Shown: positions 18,201 through 25,657 of the stretch, in pieces
Numbering within the stretch: the stretch's first letter is position 1
Layout of the letters: each line of letters starts with the position of its first letter
Source of the DNA: a virus
IMG/VR virus record: IMGVR_UViG_3300030333_002148
Location: 1 to 61,776 of that record
DNA length: 61,776 nt
Strand: one strand, 5' to 3'
Notes under the pieces: generated by a model
What the model was told of the DNA's origin: nothing
What the model saw: the letters and a program-made list of their open reading frames with translations, nothing else
Databases searched by the model: none
Made by a program: the position numbers and the translations under genes

Positions 18201-21181
18201 CACATAAAGATCTCAAGGGGCCTAATCGTTCAGAAGGATTTAATTTTTTTAGTTCGTTCTATGAAACATATGATCCAGCACAGCACTATATAGCTAGAAG
18301 AAATAGAAGTGGTCAAAATGATATCACATCTGTAGATAATACTGCATTTGCCGATAAAATGAGTACTAGCGAATCTTTTAAAACAAATGTAAAAACAGTA
18401 TTGAATGAGCTTGGTGGGTTAATAAGAGATCATAATCTTGATTTTGTTCATGCACATAAATTGCTTTCTGGCGGTGAAATAACTATAGAAGGGAATAGGC
18501 TTCGCTTACAAAAACTTGCTCCAGATGTTTTACAAGCAATGAAACCAGCATTGGGAGCATCTGTTAATGCTATTCCTAAGATAGCAAAGGATCAGCCAGT
18601 CATGCGTGTAGATAGAATAAATAGCGATGAAATGAATGGGGTAATACAAGTAAATGCACATGACCTTAGAACAACATTGCAACGTGATAATGATGGTGAT
18701 CATTTATATAGTTATTTGAAAATGCCTCATCAACTTGTTAGGGACTATGCAAGAGATATGGGTCACAAGTCAGATTATAATATGCTAGAAAAGGGTATAA
18801 CACCTGGGGATATTAATATATTTGGTATAAAAGAGATCAAAAACAAATATAAAGCTGGTCAAAATGAATCAGCTATAGGCTTTTCTGAATATTCCAACCA
18901 CTTGTCTACAGCAAGAAAAGCAATTGGTAGTATTATATCATCAAGGCGTGCCTTATCGTGGATGGAAAATGCCGGACTAGAATATAATGGCGAGCGGTTC
19001 TTAAGGGACATTGGAAAAAAGGGTGAATTAAATTCAAATGAGATGCTTGTTCTTGATAGGATGATGGATATATTTCAAAACAGTGTAGATATACATGGTG
19101 GATATAATAGATTAATGGCTAAAGATGCTTTAAGAAATTACTTTTTATGGGGAGATGTACCTGCGGATTACACCCTTCCAGCTGGATCTATTGAAGCAAG
19201 GCATTCAAAAGATAGTATTGTAAGAGATGATGCTCCGTTTGGTAGCCAAAAAGGAGCTTATGGACAAGGTCAGAATAAAGATGTGCAACGATTGGGTTTT
19301 GAAATAATATTAAGAACAATGAACGAAGCTAATAAAATGGCTAATGATACTTGGGATAACGCAGGTAGCAGATCACCTGAAACATGGGAATTAAAAACAA
19401 GTCATAGAAAGATAAAAGCATTGTTAGATAACCCTACTGATTTTATTACTAGAGAAATAATGTCTGAAATATCTATGTTAAGATATATAGGAGAGCATAA
19501 GAAGGCAGATAACCTTCAAAGACAATTTATTAATGAATATTTTCAAGATCGTATTCAAGATGTTGGTTCAAGTACTCAAGTAAATAAATTCCTAAAAAAG
19601 CTTAGGGAGGGGAGAGTAAAGCCAAGTAAGGAAATATGGAATTTTAAAGAAAAGTCTGATACTGCATTTGAATACAGTATTGGAGGAAAAGTTTTAAATG
19701 AGGTAATGACAAAAGGATTGTATAATAGCCCTGATATGCCTGATCTTGCTGTATCTAAACATACATCTGCGGGATATCTTGTTAATGGACTGGTTGATAG
19801 AGTAGCAATGCACAAAGCATTCAATATGAATCCATTAAATAACTGGCAAGAGTTCAAGATACCTAATTTGGTTGCAGAAACAGACGCAACAAGCAATCCA
19901 AATACTGTTAAAAATGCTTTGACAAGAGGACACGTTAGAACAATATTACAAAAAGAACATAGGAATATTGCTGATTCCTTAAGATTTTTTAGTGAAGAAA
20001 GGTTTGTAAATCCTACAAAGCTACAAAAGTTAGAGAGTAGACTAGCAGATGTTTCAGATGCAATTAGAATAATTGATAAACAAGCTGCTCAAGATATGGT
20101 AATAGATAAAAAGAATCTTCAACTTATAAAAGCATCTAAAGGTGCTACAAAAAGTTATCCAAAAGAATTAAAAGTAGATGCTCTTGTTTATGAAATAAAC
20201 GGTAGAATAAAAAAGAAGGTAGGCACTAAGGAAGGAAATCCTAGGTTAATAGATCATGAAATAGAAAGTATTGATGTAGATTATGGTAGCTTAAAACCTA
20301 TTGGATGGTTTAAGGCTGGTGATAAATTTGAGGTAAGAAAGAATAAAAGCTACTTAATAGATAAAAGACCAATGGTAAGAGAGAGTTCTTCAACTGTTGA
20401 AGCTAGATACTCAGAGGCATGGAAAGAAGTTACTGGTGTTGGAAGGTTAAGCTCTAGGAATCTAATATCAGATCCAGTAGATAGAGAGATGTTTATGTAT
20501 GACGTGGATCAATTAAGAATGCGTTTGGATAATTCCTATAGCAATACTATTAAATCACTAAAGAATGATAGAACATTTGCTAATGATGTATGGGATTATT
20601 CATCTGGTAGAGAACAAAATATGATAGATGCATTCATGGGAAAATGGAGACATAAGATAGTTGGAGGTGGAACTGAAATGGATCAAGCTGCTCTTCTAAT
20701 GCGTTATGTATTGCAACCACAGGTTATGACTGGTAAATATCTATCAGATGGTACAACAGAAATGCCTTATTATAGAGTAAATAAAAGATTAATGAATCAA
20801 ATGTTCAATTGGGGATTAGATAATAAGCAGATCAATATGCAACCTGCTATAAAAAGAATGATACAAAATGTTGAAAAACAATATCGTGGTGAAAGATATG
20901 AAGAAGATCTAATGTCTGAAGGATATAAATACATGAATGCTGATGGGTATAGATGGGAAAATCTTGGAGCTTTTGCTAACACTGTTAAGTCACTATCAAA
21001 TGGATGGTTTGCAAGTCCATATTTTGCACAAATAGAAGCAAGCCATAACTTGCTGAACAGACAGTTTGCAGATCCGATCACAGTTAGAACTGCAGCAGGA
21101 GATAAGCTTAGGATAAAACAAAGGATACCTGACAATGTATTTGACAAGGAAAGTGCAAACGGTAAAGGTTGTCTATATTAG
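12233..21181 (+). CDS. Giant virion protein, candidate two-barrel RNA polymerase
   Basis: The 2982-residue protein is the largest in the window. Residues 2148-2158 read TLQRDNDGDHL: Asp2152, Asp2154 and Asp2156 form the D-x-D-G-D signature that holds catalytic magnesium in double-psi beta-barrel RNA polymerases. About 210 residues earlier, GDKLYNKAIQFGG (from Gly1942) resembles the beta-subunit barrel motif GDK-R-G-KG. Order and close spacing of the two suit single-chain polymerases such as those of crAss-like phages, carried in the virion. The second basic residue of the beta motif is Phe here, so the match is imperfect. Residues 40-130 include hydrophobic, Gly-rich stretches. Structural virion role is secure; polymerase activity is inferred. 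Confidence 0.6.
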   Translation: MPLPEEYYNILNQGARQGVTTFPNFSPPGIEYPTYEGLIVEEPEPVERGTFMDLAKSFGAGGVSGLTWSAIDLQGEDWDQMNTMERTGWILGEGASLFLPIGPFGLLGRGSRMVARGLGNNFIDDLAKQAGKFTTKDTNEILKGINAAAKKTGKSTDEIVSGLDRNVQRGLREVVDDDLGIRWINELGIGGTTAANAQKLLTMSSSTAVKQAFKDAGLREIAQRDADLIAGRFVDGLADGRYVNDVAEWVERGISGGLPEGVSKYLGMAAQDMLIMSIHSIGAGKIAEHLRGEAFDTETALSHSAMMSLAFPAIRFFPFGGTENLGNGIKAYWNSYKGTNYQKIAKEHGEDVVRGMANIMTRGSFKDIINKGMGNRTINMRDGTQYLGADAVENALFAKNIKNRMPMEHVYEILEKYKGAVGQELRSKWGKNYIMDIVASAPRMGLGVLAMNHGMFATGMFNDMEGPELASHIFMSAIMTKGRGAWGRDTQRTYMAEFTPYFEALKLLGAKPDVLQQRMATYTRDEIEGTFGTSFATDPVGQQIEKTFDTVLSDKSNREYKAGDFSPTNHKKVSEFANVYNMIKRMRNPEMKPEELIDPRFMNKKALDELSKSIDNIEVENGRTIKQVGWEGTLAVLSERPADRIVDIYGKMIQEMADFAGIEASYDPTIKGRDKIFGKLISGPDMMEMDGVFTYNRVMQRLNSMSRADTTGEYQDVSTLKIKNIDELSSGLNRIADKWMETIDIEYGGKRLYNSPWDNAYMDFMGRASQIGAKNFLRKVLIGDTSDIDAGNLSRSMLALFNTTDLIDGKQKFRRSIDDYKFEDAVGEKDAARLSQAKENLRLLFELMKSHPDRGVAKDPIKQKDKITIDEVEAAAGLFSKRFNSLPEQYRENFYAEGSVDLVETTYGLENADPRAVFVAKAVSEEGLGFQYEGKTQLPSRKFVSDLARDLPPTQSLEAQQKVNAALDRISRILGPNAERADYSVIETGRPEFSSLTIEKILAVDKAIGNQTVKDLLENGIKATSEIQFSNSNLQEKLVSIKTAMENLQHSFETNSLKPKHLDEIAVQIETLIDMGVSKDQVASLESNLSTIKQFIARGDMSQDYVKENSNAILSVQEVVADILNREGRAKREFQSITNKIINMTILGRSGGGLKSIQAREAVEDLSAKLRELRPDAMDREKTFSELVMEYNETGSWTKALDVVRSVNEGIVGQVLSNSRNPIIAETAKQLWNKTLNKNTIQHDQRTLQDIARDYGIVDRADPNEIDPAFVKRIRDRTNPNSVEDAFMEIRKRIFDNNPTAEAYNLWSKFIKEDSNILANALINGRVRQEARIKAGVLEFNSDGKFRSNINDDFYDRLHVTGDRNEPYELWHLDDTITTRTFKKNRTFSIDFYKSGDPLEIQQLINGQLRLGKMTDLVKELKDSGFMFDPNGKYMESLTNVPISPLIYMRPSPGSRIIFVATDSNVKKLNSDFELWFANKADRLRDRSEVEANKFIEMFGDLLTGGNTNASLRLKMLMQHIDYTRAGQFDKWMAEHSKATPDWNNLAKIESDMFKRGYLSDGGTTQRFNEKTLRWNAQRHPDQTVRDFSELLLNNNMQYTVGVIADEVFNRDADYTVSQQRTGTPFDNRRISFEKLTEVQGEYVNNSVVNEIVGKQIYDVSTDSYKSLKSSMLDGAKIVDESLAKLLWAQKGGSGEWNGAKTIMFSTGDNSMLGKGFAVYIPSISRRMTNRGINLLLGESSAKSFTGNNLNGNPIIPFEHSQTGQARNWTRDIFQNMGADNIMSLNIDGLGVQFTSKNVEGVNISSSMFDWQSPGHVKRATEWMGLTEILKDRKNLKSMIGDGPDFIRAVFAERESKGLVYTEGAMGLTRELIDMGISSNNPLVRAQLDKILRNEDYKMLTKVPTTYGEDNFIIPDVRGTLSNPVFAELRAKIVENGTPALGDKLYNKAIQFGGVALPDNTARKKMKDLNEKIFVFRDENGVDHVVQYDTHKDLKGPNRSEGFNFFSSFYETYDPAQHYIARRNRSGQNDITSVDNTAFADKMSTSESFKTNVKTVLNELGGLIRDHNLDFVHAHKLLSGGEITIEGNRLRLQKLAPDVLQAMKPALGASVNAIPKIAKDQPVMRVDRINSDEMNGVIQVNAHDLRTTLQRDNDGDHLYSYLKMPHQLVRDYARDMGHKSDYNMLEKGITPGDINIFGIKEIKNKYKAGQNESAIGFSEYSNHLSTARKAIGSIISSRRALSWMENAGLEYNGERFLRDIGKKGELNSNEMLVLDRMMDIFQNSVDIHGGYNRLMAKDALRNYFLWGDVPADYTLPAGSIEARHSKDSIVRDDAPFGSQKGAYGQGQNKDVQRLGFEIILRTMNEANKMANDTWDNAGSRSPETWELKTSHRKIKALLDNPTDFITREIMSEISMLRYIGEHKKADNLQRQFINEYFQDRIQDVGSSTQVNKFLKKLREGRVKPSKEIWNFKEKSDTAFEYSIGGKVLNEVMTKGLYNSPDMPDLAVSKHTSAGYLVNGLVDRVAMHKAFNMNPLNNWQEFKIPNLVAETDATSNPNTVKNALTRGHVRTILQKEHRNIADSLRFFSEERFVNPTKLQKLESRLADVSDAIRIIDKQAAQDMVIDKKNLQLIKASKGATKSYPKELKVDALVYEINGRIKKKVGTKEGNPRLIDHEIESIDVDYGSLKPIGWFKAGDKFEVRKNKSYLIDKRPMVRESSSTVEARYSEAWKEVTGVGRLSSRNLISDPVDREMFMYDVDQLRMRLDNSYSNTIKSLKNDRTFANDVWDYSSGREQNMIDAFMGKWRHKIVGGGTEMDQAALLMRYVLQPQVMTGKYLSDGTTEMPYYRVNKRLMNQMFNWGLDNKQINMQPAIKRMIQNVEKQYRGERYEEDLMSEGYKYMNADGYRWENLGAFANTVKSLSNGWFASPYFAQIEASHNLLNRQFADPITVRTAAGDKLRIKQRIPDNVFDKESANGKGCLY

Positions 21182-21287
21182 AAAATGAAAAATAACGAAA
21201 ATCATTATGTATATATATAAAAATTTGAAATTCGATATTAAAAACGGCACCCCCCAGCGGATTAAATTTTCAAACCTTAGGTGATAT
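21182..21287 (+). other. Gap between the two giant virion genes
   Basis: About 106 bases without a good ORF separate genes in a block where others overlap or nearly touch. The gap holds the 15-base word AAATGAAAAATAACG, which occurs again at 36447-36461 in the divergent control region, a TA-rich stretch, a GC-rich patch (GGCACCCCCCAGCGG) and a possible ribosome site (TAGGTGAT) before ATG 21288. Both flanks encode Gly-Cys-x-Tyr. It may be a promoter with leader, or the scar of an insertion into a once longer gene. Confidence 0.5.
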
Positions 21288-24170
21288 ATGGGATGTAATT
21301 ACAGTACTAAAACAAAAAATGAACATATTGATAATATGGGTGAAGTTTGGAAAAAATGGACAAGCCATAAAAGTATAAAGGATAGATATAGGAATTCAGA
21401 TGGTACTTTAAATATTGATCTTGCCAAAGAAAGACTTATTGATTTTGCCCAATATAAGCTAAAACTTCCATTTGACCAGGATTATGTACTATCTAAAGGG
21501 GAGATAAACAGGTTAAATGTTGAAATAGATGCATATTCCAAAGATCTTAAAGGCAAATTCTCTCAAATAGCCGGTATAGTTCCTGAGGGAATATCAAAAC
21601 AAGATCCAACTTCTAGAAAATTTTACCTGGATCTAAATAATATATTGAATATGACTCGTGTTAATACGGGCAAAAAAGAAAATGCAATGGCATCTATTAC
21701 TTCACATTTTCTTGATGCTTATACAAATGCTGGTATGAATAGAAAATATTTTAAGGTAGGGATTGATGCTGTAAACGAGCTAAGAAATCTAAGGCAACAA
21801 GCAATGGAAGCTCCAAGTCCAGAAATAAAAAGAAAATTTGAACAGCAAATAGAAAAATTTGTAAATGGAGATGAAGGTTTTTTTCTTAGACAGTTTAAAA
21901 TATTAAATGAAATGTCTAGTAGCGATCTTAAAAGAGTTAGAAAAGAAGGAAAATATGTTGATCCGATAACTAAAAAAGAATCAGTATTTGATCCAAATAT
22001 TGTAAGTGCTGCTGAAAAAAGTAGAAATTATTTAGATAGCATGGGTAATGTTTTTCTTAGGGGACTTGAAAAATTAAAGGATGTAGTTGATCAAAAGTAT
22101 AAATATGACACTTCTACTGCTAAAAGATTAAAAGGAGATATAGACACCTCAATTGCTTCTATAAAGGCATCTATAGATAGAGGTGGATATTGGCCTGGTG
22201 TATTCCTTCAAAATCTCGTAGATGTAAAGATTGGAATGGAAAAAATGATCAAATCTAATAATAGAGAAGGTGTTATATCAGATGCACAAAATCTATCAAA
22301 TATATTAAGAAATATTCCAGACCTCCCAGATCAGGCAAAAGCAAGAAATCCAAATTTAAAACATGTATATGATCAAGATCCATTATTTGTATTAAATCAA
22401 TATGGTAAGGATGCTGTAGCGTTTAATAAACTTGTATTCGCTCAAGACTCTTTATTAAAAGCTATGAGTCAAATACCAAAAACAAATAATACTCAATTTT
22501 TAAATGGATTGAAAAAATTCTTAGTAGAGGAATATACTGTATTCACAGAAGGTACTCGTTCAAGACCTGATTGGGTAAACAATATGGTATATTATGTTAA
22601 TGCTTTCCAAACAGCAAGAACCATGGGATTTAATATAACAGGAGCAGCTAAAAACGCTGCAAGTGCTGTGCATTATTTTTCTCATGTAGGTCTCGGTGCT
22701 GTTAATAGAACAGGAAAAGCATATAGGCATAATGAAGATGGAGTACGAGATATATTAGATAATCTTGAGAAAAGAGCAGGGTATAAATTCGTAGATCCAG
22801 CATCTGAATTGTTTTCTGAGGGTTTGATAAAGAGATCTGACTTTGATCAAGGTAGGATAGAGTTTGATCCGATAAAAGGTACTATAAAATATAATGGAAG
22901 TCAGTTAAAAGATCAGATAGGAGAAGTTGGTGAGTGGACAATGGGTAAACTTCTTACTTTTCATCGAATGACAGAGAATTGGCAACGCAGATGGATGTTT
23001 AGAACTGCTTTTATACAAAAATATCAACAGTTATTAAAGAATTCTACAACCCTTTCTAGAGATAAAATAGAAAAATTTGCAGAAAATCATGCATTGGAAA
23101 TGGTAAATGCATTCGCTTATGAATATGCACCCCATGCTAAGGCTAAGCCTTTACGTGGTACAGGCCATGAGGTAAAGGTAGATGAGTTTGGTGAGCATAT
23201 AATAATGAAACGTCCTATTATTGGCGGAATGAGTGAGGTTGCATTTCATTTATTGCATTATCCAATGTCTCTTGCTGAAACACATTTAAGTGCATTAAAA
23301 GGAGCTGGCAAAGCAATTCAAGCTGGTCAATGGAATGCAGATGAATTGATGTATGCAGCTAGATATGCAGGTGTATTTGGTGTATTGCAGGCAGGTTCAA
23401 TTCTGTTAAATGTAGATCTTAATAATTTATTTGAAAATGAAACTATTAGTAGAATGAGAAGAATTCATGACGATCTAACAGTAGGTGGTAAATATGAAAT
23501 ATCGGATCTTTTAAATCCTGATTATACTACAATGGGTGAACTATCATTTGATGAAATGGATGCGGGTGAGGTAGATACATGGAAAGTATCTGCCATAGCA
23601 AGAGATCGTAGGGATAGAGAAACTGCAAGAACTGATAAAACAGCAGTTACTGTATCAGGGACAACACAAAGACCAGTATCTGGAGCTAAGCAATTCTTTC
23701 CTCAAGATTTTATTCAATCTGGAAGGAAAAAAAGTACCTTTGGTCTTTCAGCAGAAATATTTGGCCCAACTGTAGGACATATAAAATACGGTCTCATAGC
23801 AAGTGGATTAATGGATCTTGAGCATAGTTTATTTAATCAAATAGTATTTGGTAATGTTGATTATAGTAAGGATGATGAAGAGACTGCTAGATACGAAGCA
23901 TATCAATATAGTACTGAATACGGTAGGTTTATTAATAAAACATGGCCTGCAGTTAGAGATGGACGTGGTATGGATCTTCTAAGACATTGGTTAGGTTTAT
24001 ATCCAAGAAAATGGACTAAACAGTACCATGAAAGTATCTTTGGGCTCTCTGAATCAAAGCAACAGGCACAGGCTAGAAGAAGAGTAAGAGGATTGGAGCC
24101 TGAAGCCGCATCTGCTGTTGGTGTTTTAGATCAAATGTTAGAAATGGAATATAAAGGGACAGGGTATTAA
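21288..24170 (+). CDS. Large virion protein, 960 residues
   Basis: The protein is mostly helical with segments such as ERLIDFAQYKLKLPFDQD and a C-terminal half rich in aromatic residues and Arg (FHRMTENWQRRWMFRTAF; LLHYPMSLAETHLSALKGAG). The latter is followed by a hydrophobic stretch (YAGVFGVLQAGSILLNV), a possible membrane-interacting segment. It starts with AGGTG upstream of ATG 21288, and the terminator stem overlaps its 3' end. No family recognised; likely packaged and ejected with the 2982-residue protein, of which it may once have been the C-terminal part. Confidence 0.65.
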   Translation: MGCNYSTKTKNEHIDNMGEVWKKWTSHKSIKDRYRNSDGTLNIDLAKERLIDFAQYKLKLPFDQDYVLSKGEINRLNVEIDAYSKDLKGKFSQIAGIVPEGISKQDPTSRKFYLDLNNILNMTRVNTGKKENAMASITSHFLDAYTNAGMNRKYFKVGIDAVNELRNLRQQAMEAPSPEIKRKFEQQIEKFVNGDEGFFLRQFKILNEMSSSDLKRVRKEGKYVDPITKKESVFDPNIVSAAEKSRNYLDSMGNVFLRGLEKLKDVVDQKYKYDTSTAKRLKGDIDTSIASIKASIDRGGYWPGVFLQNLVDVKIGMEKMIKSNNREGVISDAQNLSNILRNIPDLPDQAKARNPNLKHVYDQDPLFVLNQYGKDAVAFNKLVFAQDSLLKAMSQIPKTNNTQFLNGLKKFLVEEYTVFTEGTRSRPDWVNNMVYYVNAFQTARTMGFNITGAAKNAASAVHYFSHVGLGAVNRTGKAYRHNEDGVRDILDNLEKRAGYKFVDPASELFSEGLIKRSDFDQGRIEFDPIKGTIKYNGSQLKDQIGEVGEWTMGKLLTFHRMTENWQRRWMFRTAFIQKYQQLLKNSTTLSRDKIEKFAENHALEMVNAFAYEYAPHAKAKPLRGTGHEVKVDEFGEHIIMKRPIIGGMSEVAFHLLHYPMSLAETHLSALKGAGKAIQAGQWNADELMYAARYAGVFGVLQAGSILLNVDLNNLFENETISRMRRIHDDLTVGGKYEISDLLNPDYTTMGELSFDEMDAGEVDTWKVSAIARDRRDRETARTDKTAVTVSGTTQRPVSGAKQFFPQDFIQSGRKKSTFGLSAEIFGPTVGHIKYGLIASGLMDLEHSLFNQIVFGNVDYSKDDEETARYEAYQYSTEYGRFINKTWPAVRDGRGMDLLRHWLGLYPRKWTKQYHESIFGLSESKQQAQARRRVRGLEPEAASAVGVLDQMLEMEYKGTGY

Positions 24171-24198
24171 TAGGAGTTAGTCCCCGTCCCTTCTTTTT
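24154..24198 (+). terminator. Rho-independent terminator of the first rightward block
   Basis: AAGGGAC (24154-24160) pairs with GTCCCTT (24186-24192), extended inward by GGG/CCC, followed by TTCTTTTT. It overlaps the last codons of the 960-residue gene and lies between convergent genes. On the other strand it could also stop leftward transcription, though the following T-run there is broken. Confidence 0.8.
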
Positions 24199-24370
24199 AG
24201 TCGAAAAATGTATTATCTATTGTGAATGTTAATCTTGTTGTAAGTGATAGTATATGTATTGATATGCATACCATATTTGTTATCAATATTTCAAAGCAAA
24301 AAGGAAATAATTGAAAACATACATAGTCGGTTTCTAATGTGATTCTTGCAATATTGTTTCCTACACTCAT
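24197..24370 (-). CDS. Small hydrophobic protein, last gene of leftward operon
   Basis: From ATG 24370, preceded by TAGGAG, a 57-residue protein is read to the stop at 24197. It is hydrophobic (CFQLFPFCFEILITNMVCIS) and might be a membrane protein. A longer frame in the same phase would begin at 24424 inside the resolvase gene, but the ribosome site favours 24370. It ends just at the terminator. No family is recognised, and coding status is moderately supported by the ribosome site and spacing only. Confidence 0.45.
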   Translation of the reverse strand: MSVGNNIARITLETDYVCFQLFPFCFEILITNMVCISIHILSLTTRLTFTIDNTFFD

Positions 24371-24378
24371 ACAAACTC

Positions 24379-24702
24379 CTACATTTCTAGATACAGTTCT
24401 GCTCTTTTGATAAGATCTAGCCATTCATCATATTCCATGATAATATAAGCTTCTCCCCTATCCTCACGTACCAATGCAACATCACAGCAATCTGGTGGCT
24501 TGATCCATTTTGCTATTCTTTTTCTTCTTTTACACTGTACTTTATATTGCCCAATAACGGCATCAACCTCTTCTTCTAGTCCAAGCGACATTCCATTAGA
24601 CCCATAAGCTCTTTTGGCCTCTATGCCCTTGTTTTTCGCTTTATTTACGCATTCTCTTTCAAATGTATTTCCTTTAACTTTGCTTGGGTGTGTCATGTTC
24701 AT
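24379..24702 (-). CDS. Hjc-like Holliday junction resolvase
   Basis: The 107-residue protein carries the PD-(D/E)xK nuclease pattern of archaeal-type Hjc resolvases and their phage relatives: Glu15 in GNTFERE, Asp47 in EEEVDAVIG, and Q56-C57-K58 in YKVQCKRRK, after the characteristic GSNGMSLG loop. It would cut four-way DNA junctions, e.g. in recombination or before packaging. The usual Glu-x-Lys is replaced by Gln-Cys-Lys, a substitution I believe also occurs in this superfamily. The start overlaps the end of the upstream gene by 29 bases. It is near the end of the replication operon. Confidence 0.8.
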   Translation of the reverse strand: MNMTHPSKVKGNTFERECVNKAKNKGIEAKRAYGSNGMSLGLEEEVDAVIGQYKVQCKRRKRIAKWIKPPDCCDVALVREDRGEAYIIMEYDEWLDLIKRAELYLEM

Positions 24703-24922
24703 CTCCTGGATCTTGGGGTGATACCCATTTATACTCTATTTCATCGCCTAGGTTTACATTGAATTCATCAGCAGTTGTAGGCTCTCCATCTAATGCTGCT
24801 AGTGCTAATGCTCTTAGTACTTCAGGGTCTTTGATATTTTTTGAATGCACTATTTGTTCTAATGCATGTCTATATCGTTCCATATATTGTTCTACGTCCA
24901 AGAGCAACTCATTCCAGGTCAT
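24674..24922 (-). CDS. Hypothetical acidic 82-residue protein
   Basis: The gene starts at ATG 24922, overlapping the upstream stop (ATGA). The protein begins with a helical stretch (LLLDVEQYMERYRHALEQIV) and ends in an acidic Pro/Gly tail (VSPQDPGDEHDTPKQS). No motif or membrane segment is seen. The tight overlap with the resolvase gene and the operon setting suggest a small partner or regulator in DNA metabolism, but this is only context. Confidence 0.65.
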   Translation of the reverse strand: MTWNELLLDVEQYMERYRHALEQIVHSKNIKDPEVLRALALAALDGEPTTADEFNVNLGDEIEYKWVSPQDPGDEHDTPKQS

Positions 24923-25092
24923 AATCCCAGACGGGACTTAATGATATTTATAGTTGATTTCATTTCTTGGATTGATTGTTCAACCAATCTTATTCTTTTT
25001 GACAACTTACCTTCAGGTTTTTCTTTTGGTTTTGCTTCAGCATCCTTTGCTTTCTTTTGAAACATTTTGAATGTACTTGGTTTTTCTTCCAT
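24919..25092 (-). CDS. Lysine-rich 57-residue protein
   Basis: ATG 25092 has AAGGAG about 5 bases upstream (ATAAGGAGTTATA). The translation is basic at the N-terminus (TFKMFQKKAKDAEAKPKEKP) and then forms a short heptad-like helix (IRLVEQSIQEMKSTINIIKS). The stop overlaps the next start by ATGA. It may bind nucleic acid or act as a small oligomer. No family recognised. Confidence 0.6.
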   Translation of the reverse strand: MEEKPSTFKMFQKKAKDAEAKPKEKPEGKLSKRIRLVEQSIQEMKSTINIIKSRLGL

Positions 25093-25101
25093 TATAACTC
25101 C

Positions 25102-25290
25102 TTATTGGTTTAGTTTGCCTAATGCAATATACATTAGTTCCGGTGTTAATCTCTTTACATTTCCTTGTTTACATCTTATTGCCATTCTTTTTACCATCAT
25201 CTTGGCTTCATGATCAATAAACTCAATTGTATCTTTACCAAGTTGTACATTGTTTTCTTTGAAGATATGTTTTATTTCTTTTTGTGTCAT
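25102..25290 (-). CDS. Candidate histone-fold protein (HMf/NF-YB-like)
   Basis: The 62-residue protein can be read as a minimal histone fold: helix 1 (EIKHIFKENN), a loop, a long helix 2 (residues about 20-45, TIEFIDHEAKMMVKRMAIRC), a loop with KRLTPE where archaeal histones have RKTI-AEDI, and helix 3 (LMYIALGKL). Length matches archaeal histones (about 65 residues). If right, it would bind or wrap phage DNA. It has an upstream AGGAG and sits among DNA metabolism genes, after two stem-closed elements. The likeness is by pattern only; a plain three-helix protein is the alternative. Confidence 0.5.
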   Translation of the reverse strand: MTQKEIKHIFKENNVQLGKDTIEFIDHEAKMMVKRMAIRCKQGNVKRLTPELMYIALGKLNQ

Positions 25291-25304
25291 AATGATCTCC
25301 TAAT

Positions 25305-25401
25305 TTAAAGTGGTAGTATATATTTTCCCACAGATGAAGTCCCATGTCTTCTATGAGTCTGACTTACACAGTCCCGTATACGAGGATTACCACCACTTTA
25401 A
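25305..25401 (-). other. Stem-closed intergenic element 1
   Basis: TTAAAGTGGT (25305-25314) and ACCACTTTAA (25392-25401) form a perfect 10-bp closing stem around about 77 bases that contain further short inverted pairs such as CGTATACG. It lies in the leader of the histone-like gene, ending 15 bases before its start. It is not a tRNA: no T-loop can be placed. Confidence 0.65.
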
Positions 25402-25405
25402 GCTT

Positions 25406-25479
25406 ATTAGGGAAACTCTTCAGTAGCCAACCGAAGCATTTATCAACACATTTTTACGTTAATATTTAGTTTCCCTAAT
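25406..25479 (-). other. Stem-closed intergenic element 2
   Basis: ATTAGGGAAACT (25406-25417) and AGTTTCCCTAAT (25468-25479) give a perfect 12-bp stem around a 50-base loop with an inner CTTC/GAAG hairpin. It follows element 1 at once and overlaps the stop of the 60-residue gene by 5 bases. Two such structures in tandem in a short gap suggest a functional RNA or processing site. Confidence 0.7.
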
Positions 25480-25657
25480 TTTTATTGGTCATTGTTATTA
25501 TTGAATTGATCTTAGAAACCTCATCAATAAGGTTTCCTACAAGGAATTTCTTATGAGAACCACCTTGTGATTTTACTAATCTCAATCCCTCTAACAATAT
25601 TTCAGTTTCTTGTATGCTTTCGATCACTAGAACAGGTACTCTCATTGATTTAGCCAT
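25475..25657 (-). CDS. Hypothetical 60-residue protein
   Basis: The start ATG overlaps the Gp157-like stop (TAATG). The protein is compact and hydrophobic/charged (RVPVLVIESIQETEILLEGL) with a Ser/Lys-rich middle (KSQGGSHKKF). No recognised domain. The overlap suggests it is made together with the Gp157-like protein. Confidence 0.6.
   Translation of the reverse strand: MAKSMRVPVLVIESIQETEILLEGLRLVKSQGGSHKKFLVGNLIDEVSKINSIITMTNKN

Noticed and set aside
25300-25480. CRISPR array or rho-independent terminators
   Set aside because: The repeats are inverted, not direct, and differ in sequence from element to element; there are no T-runs at suitable positions.
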